Shown here: positions 1 to 4,780 of the stretch, piece by piece | Layout of the letters: every line of letters begins with the position of its first letter | Position numbering within the stretch: the stretch's first letter is position 1 | From: DASSKF01 sp035690725 | GTDB lineage: Bacteria; Actinomycetota; Actinomycetes; Actinomycetales; Dermatophilaceae | Assembly: GCA_035690725.1 (NCBI GenBank) | Contig: DASSKF010000122.1 | Location: 1 to 5,383 of the forward strand | Direction of reading: 5' to 3' | DNA: 5,383 nucleotides | Notes under the pieces: model-generated | What the model saw: only the letters and a program-made list of their open reading frames with translations | Databases searched by the model: none | What the model was told of the DNA's origin: nothing | Position numbers and translations under genes: made by a program

Positions 1-462
1 GTCGAGGGCCTGACCTTCGAGCGGTCCTACGCCTTCCTCGACGACTGGGTCCTCGGGGCGCTGGCCGATGTCGGCGTCCGCGCACGCTACGTGCCGCTGA
101 ACGACATCGCCTCCGACGCGGGCAAGATCGCCGGCGCTGCACAGCGGCGGTTCGCCTCGGGAGTGGTGCTCCACCACGGGACCATGGCCTACGACATCGA
201 CGCCGACAAGATGACCGACGTCCTGCGCATCGGCAAGGAGAAGCTGTCGGACAAGGGCACCACGAGCGCGTCGAAGCGAGTCGACCCGATGCGGTCGCAG
301 ACCGGCATGGCCCGTGACGACGTCATCGCGGCCTTTCTGCGGTACTTCACCCGGCAGCAGGCAAACCGGGCCTCGCACTACACCGACGCCGAGCTCGAGG
401 CGGCCCGCGGCCTGGTCGAGTCGAAGTTCCGCACCCCGGAGTGGACCTACCGGGTCCCCTGA
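1..462 (+). CDS. Lipoate-protein ligase family protein, C-terminal part (5' end outside window)
   Basis: This is the last 153 residues of a protein whose start lies left of the window; the reading frame is open from base 1. The sequence shows a biotin/lipoate ligase-like core. A YVPLNDI strand (visible residues 30-36) is followed by SDAGKIAGAAQ, with a lysine at visible residue 42 in the place of the catalytic lysine of LplA-type enzymes. Next come VLHHGTMAYDIDADKM and a SASKRVDPMRSQTG stretch typical of the family, and then a short helical tail ending EWTYRVP. Enzymes of this family attach lipoate (or transfer octanoate) to lipoyl domains of 2-oxoacid dehydrogenases and the glycine cleavage H protein in the cytoplasm. 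No cysteine is visible, which argues against a LipM/LipL-type acyltransferase, although the missing N-terminal half prevents a firm decision. The next gene begins 22 nt downstream, apparently from its own promoter. Confidence 0.85.
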   Translation, partial: VEGLTFERSYAFLDDWVLGALADVGVRARYVPLNDIASDAGKIAGAAQRRFASGVVLHHGTMAYDIDADKMTDVLRIGKEKLSDKGTTSASKRVDPMRSQTGMARDDVIAAFLRYFTRQQANRASHYTDAELEAARGLVESKFRTPEWTYRVP

Positions 463-472
463 GCCGCGGCCC

Positions 473-478
473 TACAGT
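473..478 (+). promoter_or_regulatory. Putative -10 element of a leaderless promoter for the acyl-CoA dehydrogenase gene
   Basis: TACAGT fits the actinobacterial -10 pattern TANNNT and ends 6 nt before the ATG at 485, so transcription would begin at or beside the start codon. No purine-rich Shine-Dalgarno sequence lies before this ATG. No convincing -35 hexamer is visible, which is common in actinobacteria. Confidence 0.5.
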
Positions 479-484
479 GGCGTC

Positions 485-1654
485 ATGAGCGGCGCCCCGG
501 ACGACTCCACCCCGTTCCTGGCCGACGACCTGCTCGAGGCGATCCGCGGCCGCGCTTCCGGCCACGACGCCGAGAACCGGTTCCCCCACGAGGACCTCGC
601 CGATCTGCGCGACGCCGGCTACCTGCGCGCCCTGGTGCCCACACCGCTCGGCGGGGCCGGCCTGACCCTCGAGCAGCTGACCCGCGAGCAGATGCGCCTG
701 GCGGCGGCGGCACCGGCCACCGCCCTCGCCGTGAACATGCACCACGTCTGGGTCGGGGTGGCGCGGGCCCTGCACGCCTCCGGTGAGCACACCACCGACT
801 TCGTGCTGGAGGAGGCGAGCGCGGGCGAGGTCTACGCGTTCGGCATCTCCGAGCCGGGCAACGACCTCGTGCTGTTCGGCTCGCGCAGCGCGGCCCGCCC
901 CGACGGGCAGGGCGGGTTCTCCTTCCACGGCACGAAGATCTTCACCTCGATGTCACCGGTCTGGACCCGTCTGGGCACCTTCGGCACCGACGAGACCGGC
1001 GACGACGGGCCGCACTCGGTGTTCGGCTTCGTCCGCCGGGACGGAGGGGGTGTCGACGTGAAGGACGACTGGGACACGCTCGGCATGCGGGCGTCCCAGT
1101 CCTGCACCACCGTCCTCGACGGCGCGCACGCCCCGGCCGACCGCGTGGTGCGCCGGATCCCGCCCGGCCCGACGACGGACCCGTTCGTCCTCGGCATCTT
1201 CGCCAACTTCGAGATCCTGCTCGCGTCCGTCTACACCGGCATCGCCCAGCGCGCCCTCGAGCTCGCCCGGGAGGCGGTCCGCCGTCGCCGGTCCGCGCGG
1301 GCCGGCGACAGCCCGCTCGCCCACGACCCGGACATCCGGTGGCAGGTCGCCGACGCGGCGATCGCCCTGGACGGCATCGGACCGCAGATCACCATGGCGG
1401 CGCGGGACGTGGACCACGGCGTCGACCGTGGCGAGCGCTGGATGCCGCAGCTGTCCGCGCTCAAGTCACGGGCCACCGAGACCGCCCTGCACGTGGTCGA
1501 ACAGGCGGTGCGGGTCGCCGGAGGATCCGCCTACTTCTCCTCGGCCGAGCTGTCCCGGCTCTACCGGGACGTCCTGGCCGGGCTGTTCCACCCCACCAGC
1601 GACCGGTCGCTGCACGCCTCGTGGGCCAACCTGCTGCTCGGCCCGCTGCCCTGA
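485..1654 (+). CDS. Acyl-CoA dehydrogenase family flavoprotein
   Basis: A 389-residue protein, the usual length for the acyl-CoA dehydrogenase fold. An N-terminal helical domain (about 10-115) is followed by the beta domain with the FAD-contact signature FGISEPGND (119-127), GTKIFTSMSP (149-158) and DTLGMRASQS (197-206). A C-terminal helical bundle (about 235-385) ends with RLYRDVLAGLFHPTSD. The fold binds FAD and acts on acyl-thioesters or related substrates; the exact substrate cannot be read from sequence. The glutamate that serves as catalytic base in medium-chain enzymes (YEGT motif after RLYRD) is absent: HPTSD stands there. The tail resembles the branch containing DszC/HpaH-like flavin monooxygenases and odd dehydrogenases, so classical beta-dehydrogenation is not assured. 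The ATG at 485 is chosen because homology begins there and a -10-like element lies just upstream; the in-frame open stretch further left overlaps the preceding gene. Confidence 0.88.
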   Translation: MSGAPDDSTPFLADDLLEAIRGRASGHDAENRFPHEDLADLRDAGYLRALVPTPLGGAGLTLEQLTREQMRLAAAAPATALAVNMHHVWVGVARALHASGEHTTDFVLEEASAGEVYAFGISEPGNDLVLFGSRSAARPDGQGGFSFHGTKIFTSMSPVWTRLGTFGTDETGDDGPHSVFGFVRRDGGGVDVKDDWDTLGMRASQSCTTVLDGAHAPADRVVRRIPPGPTTDPFVLGIFANFEILLASVYTGIAQRALELAREAVRRRRSARAGDSPLAHDPDIRWQVADAAIALDGIGPQITMAARDVDHGVDRGERWMPQLSALKSRATETALHVVEQAVRVAGGSAYFSSAELSRLYRDVLAGLFHPTSDRSLHASWANLLLGPLP

Positions 1655-1674
1655 GCGGCTGCCGCACGGTCGGG

Positions 1675-1684
1675 GCCACGTGGC
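1675..1684 (+). promoter_or_regulatory. 10-bp perfect palindrome in the NlpC/P60 promoter region
   Basis: GCCACGTGGC is a perfect palindrome around a CACGTG core. It abuts the -10-like hexamer at 1684-1689. Its position just upstream of the -10 would suit a repressor or activator site, but a 10-bp palindrome alone in GC-rich DNA is weak evidence. The 9-mer TCGGGGCCA also occurs twice here (1670-1678 and 1689-1697), 19 nt apart, flanking the palindrome centre. Confidence 0.25.
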
Positions 1685-1689
1685 AGCAT
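1684..1689 (+). promoter_or_regulatory. Putative -10 element of a leaderless promoter for the NlpC/P60 gene
   Basis: CAGCAT is a degenerate -10 (four of six to TATAAT) ending 7 nt before the ATG at 1697. No Shine-Dalgarno sequence precedes this ATG. It is weaker than the comparable elements at 473 and 2424, and its main support is the matching position. Confidence 0.35.
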
Positions 1690-1696
1690 CGGGGCC

Positions 1697-2407
1697 ATGA
1701 CGACCCTGCAGGTCCGCGTGCCCGTCGCCACCCTGTGGAGCGACCCTGCCCGCGCCCGGACGGTGGACGCGGCCGCCACCCGCGACCAGCCCGACATCGG
1801 GCACTGGCTCGCGGCCCTCGACGCGGACCCGGAGGGTCGGGCGGGACTGCACGGGCGGGTGGTGACCCAGCTGCTCGCCGGTGAGCCGGTCCTGCCGACC
1901 GGTGCGGAGCGGGACGGCTGGGTGGAGGTCCGCTGCCCGTGGCAGCCGAGCTCCCAGCACGCGGACGGCTACCCCGGCTGGGTCCGGCAGGCCCACCTCG
2001 GCGACGCCGGGCACCCCGGTCCCGCGTCGCCGCCGGCGGCCACCACGAAGGGCGACCTGCTGGCCGTGGCCGGACGCCGCACGGGGCTGGCCTACCTGTG
2101 GGGTGGCACCTGCCCCCAGGGCCTGGACTGCTCCGGCCTGGTGCACCTGTCGATGCGGGAGCTCGGTCGGGTGGTGCCCCGGGACGCCCACGACCAGCAG
2201 GCGTTCTGCCGGGAGGTCGACGTGGCCGACGTGCGGCCCGGCGACCTGTACTTCTTCGCCCGGGACAGTCGCCCCGCCCACCACGTCGGCATCGTCAGCG
2301 GCCCCGGCCGGATGCTGCACGCACCGGAGACCGGCGCACGCATCGTCGAGGAGTTGTTGTCGCCGGACCGGCAGGCCACCCTCTCCGGGGCCGGAAGGCT
2401 CCCGTGA
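1697..2407 (+). CDS. NlpC/P60 family gamma-D-glutamyl-diamino acid endopeptidase, YkfC-like, cytoplasmic
   Basis: A 236-residue protein with two parts. Residues 1-105 look like bacterial SH3 domains: VPVATLW (8-14), GRVVTQLLAGEPV (53-65), GWVEV (74-78) and GYPGWV (91-96). Residues 118-236 form an NlpC/P60 cysteine peptidase with YLWGG (133-137), the nucleophile Cys145 in LDCSGLV, His196 in HHVGIV, and a probable third polar residue His208 in MLHAP. SH3 plus NlpC/P60 in this order, with these motifs, matches Bacillus YkfC, which cleaves the gamma-D-Glu to diamino acid bond in free muropeptides. There is no signal peptide or membrane segment, so it should act in the cytoplasm on imported wall peptides rather than on the wall itself. 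The usual partner, an L-Ala-D/L-Glu epimerase, is not in this window. The ATG at 1697 gives the complete first SH3 motif and sits 7 nt after a -10-like hexamer. Family assignment is firm; the exact substrate is inferred. Confidence 0.88.
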   Translation: MTTLQVRVPVATLWSDPARARTVDAAATRDQPDIGHWLAALDADPEGRAGLHGRVVTQLLAGEPVLPTGAERDGWVEVRCPWQPSSQHADGYPGWVRQAHLGDAGHPGPASPPAATTKGDLLAVAGRRTGLAYLWGGTCPQGLDCSGLVHLSMRELGRVVPRDAHDQQAFCREVDVADVRPGDLYFFARDSRPAHHVGIVSGPGRMLHAPETGARIVEELLSPDRQATLSGAGRLP

Positions 2408-2423
2408 TGCGCCACCGCGGAAC

Positions 2424-2429
2424 TAGGAT
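2424..2429 (+). promoter_or_regulatory. Putative -10 element of a leaderless promoter for the small membrane protein gene
   Basis: TAGGAT matches TANNNT and ends 7 nt before the ATG at 2437, in the 29-nt gap after the NlpC/P60 gene. No Shine-Dalgarno sequence precedes the ATG. This promoter would also serve the exporter gene that follows 3 nt after the small gene. Confidence 0.5.
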
Positions 2430-2436
2430 CGAGCCC

Positions 2437-2643
2437 ATGGACCCCAGTGACCTCGGCCGACCGGCGCCCGACGCCGAGCCCGGCGGGGTCGACGACCTCG
2501 GCGTCGGCACCCCTCGGGACGACGCCCCGGAGCGGTCGCACGACTCCCCCGTCGGCCGGCCCGACGTGCGCGTCGCCGCCGGGGTCGTGGCCGCCCTGCT
2601 CGTCCTCGTCGTCGCCATCGTCATCGTGCTGCTGGTCGTCTGA
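2437..2643 (+). CDS. Small single-pass membrane protein, 68 residues, function unknown
   Basis: The first 45 residues are hydrophilic, rich in Asp, Pro and Gly, and probably disordered. Residues 46-68 are an unbroken hydrophobic helix (VAAGVVAALLVLVVAIVIVL core) reaching the C-terminus, so the protein is either tail-anchored or has a cytoplasmic N-terminus with almost nothing outside. Third codon positions are nearly all G or C, as in the neighbouring genes, which supports real coding. The start is chosen because of the -10-like element 7 nt upstream. The early EPGG stretch and the tail helix faintly recall small actinobacterial proteins such as DUF6480, but I would not assign that family without a profile search. 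The exporter gene begins 3 nt after the stop, which suggests co-transcription and translational coupling, and perhaps a helper role. I do not recognise a function. Confidence 0.7.
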   Translation: MDPSDLGRPAPDAEPGGVDDLGVGTPRDDAPERSHDSPVGRPDVRVAAGVVAALLVLVVAIVIVLLVV

Positions 2644-2646
2644 CCC

Positions 2647-3549
2647 GTGGCCTCCCGGAGCCTCCGGGGGCGACACGTGCCGGCGCCGCTGCTCGTCATC
2701 GGCTCGGTCGTCTCCGTCCAGTTCGGCGGTGCGCTGGCCGCCACCTTGGTGCACCGGATCGGTGCCAGCGGATCGGTCGCGCTGCGCCTCGTGCTCGCCG
2801 CCATCGTGCTGCTGCTGCTCGCCCGGCCCCGCCTCACCGGCCACTCCGCCCAGGACTGGCGCGTCGTCCTGGGGTTCGCGGTCAGCCTGGCCCTGATGAA
2901 CCTGTGCTTCTACGCGTCGCTGGCCCGGCTCCCGATCGGCGTGGCCGTCACCATCGAGTTCACCGGGCCGTTGATGCTCGCCACCGTCCTGTCCCGACGG
3001 GGCCGCGACCTGGTCGCCGTCGGCGCGGCTGCCCTCGGGGTGCTGCTCATCTCGGGAGCCATCGGCGTCCCGTGGGACGAGCTCGACCTCGTCGGGCTGG
3101 GACTCGCGCTCGGGGCTGGAGCCTGCTGGGCGTCATACATCCTCTTCAGCGGGCGGACCGGGCAGCACTTCGCCCAGCTGGACGGACTGGCCCTCGCCAT
3201 GGGCGTCGCCGCCGTCGCGATGGTGCCGGTCGGCCTCGCCGAGGCCGGCTCCGGGCTGTGGCAGTGGGACTCGCTGTGGCGGGGTGCCGGCATCGCGCTG
3301 CTGTCGTCGGTGCTGCCGTACTCGCTCGAGCTCGTGGCACTGCGGCGGCTGGCCGCGCACGTGTTCGGCATCCTGCTGAGCCTGGAGCCGGCTGTCGCGG
3401 CCCTGGCGGGCCTGCTCGTGCTGGACCAGCGCCTCGTGGGGCGCCAGCTCGTCGGCATGGCCCTCGTCGTCTGCGCCAGTGCCCTCGTCATGGGCTCCCG
3501 GGTGGGGGCGAGCCGCAGCGAGCAGGTGGCCGAGACCACCAACCAGTGA
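2647..3549 (+). CDS. rhtA: EamA/DMT superfamily exporter, RhtA-like (threonine/homoserine efflux type)
   Basis: A 300-residue membrane protein with about ten transmembrane helices arranged as two EamA repeats (about 15-138 and 149-284). Motifs shared with E. coli RhtA include IEFTGPLM (103-110), ALGAGACWASYI (154-165), LPYSLELVALRRL (223-235) and FGILLSLEPAVAAL (240-253). RhtA exports threonine and homoserine from the cytoplasm; related proteins move other amino acids or metabolites, so the substrate is inferred. The GTG at 2647 follows the preceding stop by 3 nt and has no Shine-Dalgarno, which fits translational coupling. A second in-frame GTG at 2677 has a GGGGG run 6 nt upstream and would give 290 residues while still keeping all membrane helices; I cannot decide between them. 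The tail after residue 285 is polar. The stop codon lies 21 nt from the stop of the convergent terC-family gene. Confidence 0.85.
   Translation: MASRSLRGRHVPAPLLVIGSVVSVQFGGALAATLVHRIGASGSVALRLVLAAIVLLLLARPRLTGHSAQDWRVVLGFAVSLALMNLCFYASLARLPIGVAVTIEFTGPLMLATVLSRRGRDLVAVGAAALGVLLISGAIGVPWDELDLVGLGLALGAGACWASYILFSGRTGQHFAQLDGLALAMGVAAVAMVPVGLAEAGSGLWQWDSLWRGAGIALLSSVLPYSLELVALRRLAAHVFGILLSLEPAVAALAGLLVLDQRLVGRQLVGMALVVCASALVMGSRVGASRSEQVAETTNQ
2666..2670 (+). promoter_or_regulatory. Possible ribosome binding site for the alternative exporter start at 2677
   Basis: A GGGGG run lies 6 nt before the in-frame GTG at 2677. It is the only purine-rich run at ribosome-binding distance from either candidate exporter start, and it would favour the shorter protein. 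It pairs only partly with the 16S anti-Shine-Dalgarno. Confidence 0.25.
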
Positions 3550-3570
3550 GGCCCGCGGCAGCCGCCCGGC

Positions 3571-4572
3571 TCAGCTGCGGACGCCCTCCTGCTGCTCCAG
3601 CCGGGCGTCGTGCCGGCTCTTCAGCAGGCTGGCCACGGTCGTCACCCCGAGGATGACGACGATCGCGACCAGGGAGAACGTCGTCGAGAGGTCCGGCGCC
3701 CACTCGATGTGCTCGCCGCCGTTGATGAAGGGCAGCTCGTTCTCGTGCATCGCGTGCAGCACCAGCTTGACCCCGATGAAGGCGAGCAGCACCGACAGCC
3801 CGACGCTGAGGTAGACGAGCTTCTTCAGCAGGCCGCCGATGAGGAAGTAGAGCTGGCGCAGTCCCATCAGCGCGAAGATGTTCGCGGTCAGGACGAGGAA
3901 CGGCTCCTTGGTGAGCCCGTAGATCGCCGGGATCGAGTCGAGCGCGAACAGCAGGTCGGTCGTGCCGAGCGCGAGGATGACGATGAACATCGGCGTGACG
4001 AGCTTCTTGCCGCCCTCGCTGATCCGCAGCTTGGTGCCGTGCCACTCCTTGGTGGCCGGGAAGCGGCGCTCAATCAGACGCAGCAGCGCATTCTCTTGGT
4101 ATTCCTCCTCGTCGTCGTCCTTGTCCGTCGCGAGCTTGACCGCGGTGTAGACGAGGAAGGCACCGAAGACGTAGAAGACCCACGAGAAGTTGTTGATGGC
4201 CGCGGCGCCGATAGCGATGAAGATCGCCCTGAGCACGAGCGCGATGACGATGCCCACCATGAGGGCCCACTGCTGCAGCTTCTCCGGCACCCCGAACTTC
4301 GCCATGATGATGAGGAAGACGAAGAGGTTGTCGATCGACAGGGAGTACTCGGTCAGCCAGCCCGCGAAGTACTGGCCGGCGAAGTCACCACCGGCGAAGA
4401 TCCACACCCCGACGCCGAACAGGAGCGCCAGGCCGACGTAGAACACCAGCGCACCGCCGGTCTCCTTCGCGGAGGGGACGTGGGGACGACGGCCGATGAC
4501 GAGGACGTCGACGAGCAGCAGGGCGAGCGTCGCGCCGAGGGTCAGGACCCAGACCCAGATCGGAACAGTCAT
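3571..4572 (-). CDS. TerC/Alx family integral membrane protein, probable Mn2+ exporter
   Basis: A 333-residue protein with about eight or nine membrane helices. The TerC signatures are present: EYSLSIDNLFVF (75-86) with acidic Asp81 and Asn82, and the second-half counterpart TDLLFALDSIPAI (205-217) with Asp206 and Asp212, the likely metal-binding membrane residues. NIFALMGLRQLYFL (231-244) is also typical. A very acidic loop, DKDDDEEEYQE (150-160), divides the two halves and could bind cations. Family members such as E. coli Alx and Bacillus MeeF/MeeY move Mn2+ out of the cytoplasm or supply it to secreted enzymes; older tellurite-resistance names come from plasmid TerC. The yybP-ykoY riboswitch in its leader independently points to manganese. 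The ATG at 4572 begins the first helix directly (MTVPIWVWVL). A GGAAGG Shine-Dalgarno lies 13 nt upstream, which is rather far. It lies downstream of uvrB on the same strand but probably has its own promoter. Confidence 0.92.
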   Translation of the reverse strand: MTVPIWVWVLTLGATLALLLVDVLVIGRRPHVPSAKETGGALVFYVGLALLFGVGVWIFAGGDFAGQYFAGWLTEYSLSIDNLFVFLIIMAKFGVPEKLQQWALMVGIVIALVLRAIFIAIGAAAINNFSWVFYVFGAFLVYTAVKLATDKDDDEEEYQENALLRLIERRFPATKEWHGTKLRISEGGKKLVTPMFIVILALGTTDLLFALDSIPAIYGLTKEPFLVLTANIFALMGLRQLYFLIGGLLKKLVYLSVGLSVLLAFIGVKLVLHAMHENELPFINGGEHIEWAPDLSTTFSLVAIVVILGVTTVASLLKSRHDARLEQQEGVRS

Positions 4573-4584
4573 GAAGAGGGCAAC

Positions 4585-4615
4585 ACCTTCCGGTCACGTG
4601 CACGTGGCCGGAGGT
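4585..4615 (-). promoter_or_regulatory. Putative expression-platform hairpin that sequesters the terC Shine-Dalgarno
   Basis: On the minus strand ACCTCCGG (4615-4608) can pair with CCGGAAGGT (4593-4585), giving eight base pairs with one bulged A. The stem continues, after one C-A mismatch, through CCACGTG against CACGTGA with a TGCA loop at 4602-4599. The hairpin contains the GGAAGG Shine-Dalgarno. Its 5' strand is also the 3' strand of riboswitch helix P1, so the two structures exclude each other. This pairing was worked out by eye and is not an energy calculation. Confidence 0.6.
4586..4591 (-). promoter_or_regulatory. Shine-Dalgarno of the terC-family gene
   Basis: On the minus strand GGAAGG lies 13 nt before the ATG at 4572. 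It is the only purine-rich site in reach. The long spacing is unusual, but the site sits in the strand of a hairpin that the riboswitch can open or close. Confidence 0.5.
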
Positions 4616-4730
4616 CTCTCCCGCCCCGTGGTGGTGCGGACCGGCTCCCCGGGCTGCTGACCGCCGAGATCGTGGCTGGTCGCTTCCGTGATGACGAGGA
4701 GACCGCGTGTCGGGGATACTCCCCTCCGAG
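4608..4730 (-). promoter_or_regulatory. yybP-ykoY manganese riboswitch aptamer
   Basis: Read on the minus strand, the leader contains the conserved blocks of the yybP-ykoY family in the right order: GGGGAGTA (4724-4717), TCGTCATCAC (4697-4688) and GAGAGACC (4620-4613). CGGAGG (4728-4723) pairs with CCTCCG (4614-4609) to close helix P1, with a G-U pair possible at 4729/4608. CCCCG (4715-4711) can pair with CGGGG (4628-4624) above it. The family binds Mn2+ where the first and third conserved loops dock, and it commonly controls TerC/Alx or MntP exporters. The gene directly downstream is TerC-family, which is strong contextual support. Binding of Mn2+ should stabilise P1 and raise expression. 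Confidence 0.87.
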
Positions 4731-4741
4731 GTAACCCTCCC

Positions 4742-4771
4742 ATGATCGCAGACGGACCCGCGTCACTCCAA
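4742..4771 (-). promoter_or_regulatory. Putative promoter for the riboswitch-terC transcript
   Basis: On the minus strand TTGGAG (4771-4766) and GATCAT (4747-4742) lie 18 nt apart, matching -35 and -10 elements at three and four of six positions. Transcription would begin about 4735-4738, just before the first aptamer helix, so the RNA would contain the complete riboswitch and little else. The elements are weak, and the position is the main argument. Confidence 0.4.
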
Positions 4772-4780
4772 ACCCACGGA

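Noticed and set aside
314..484. An upstream in-frame extension of the acyl-CoA dehydrogenase from an ATG at 314
   Set aside because: It overlaps the lipoate-ligase gene, encodes Arg/Ser/Pro-rich sequence unlike the family, and the ATG at 485 gives a normal-length protein with a -10-like element beside it.
347..928. A 193-codon minus-strand open frame at the start of the acyl-CoA dehydrogenase gene
   Set aside because: It crosses the junction of two recognised plus-strand genes and has no domain-like features; it is a GC-bias shadow.
1466..2320. A 284-codon minus-strand open frame opposite the NlpC/P60 gene
   Set aside because: The translation is low-complexity Gly/Ala/Arg/His/Val with no motif, and it lies opposite a gene with intact catalytic motifs. 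Long antisense frames are expected in DNA this GC-rich.
2590..2643. A repeat array of GTC/CTC/ATC triplets
   Set aside because: This is codon usage for a run of Val, Leu and Ile in the membrane helix of the small protein; the same explanation holds for the triplet-like stretch near 4106-4128, which encodes the acidic loop of the TerC-family protein.
3550..3580. A bidirectional terminator between the converging exporter and terC-family genes
   Set aside because: Only short stems form (for example 3558-3562 with 3574-3578, five pairs and an 11-nt loop that runs into the terC stop), and there is no T-tract on either strand. Termination here is probable by context but not shown by the sequence.
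3610..4734. A 374-codon plus-strand open frame opposite the terC-family gene and its riboswitch
   Set aside because: It is the antisense shadow of a well-supported gene. Its product is an abnormal Asp/Glu/Arg/Gln-rich sequence with no recognisable domain, produced by the strong third-position GC bias of the opposite strand.
4751..4764. A terminator after uvrB
   Set aside because: GACG and CGTC give only a four-pair stem with a six-base loop and no T-tract; this is too weak to call.
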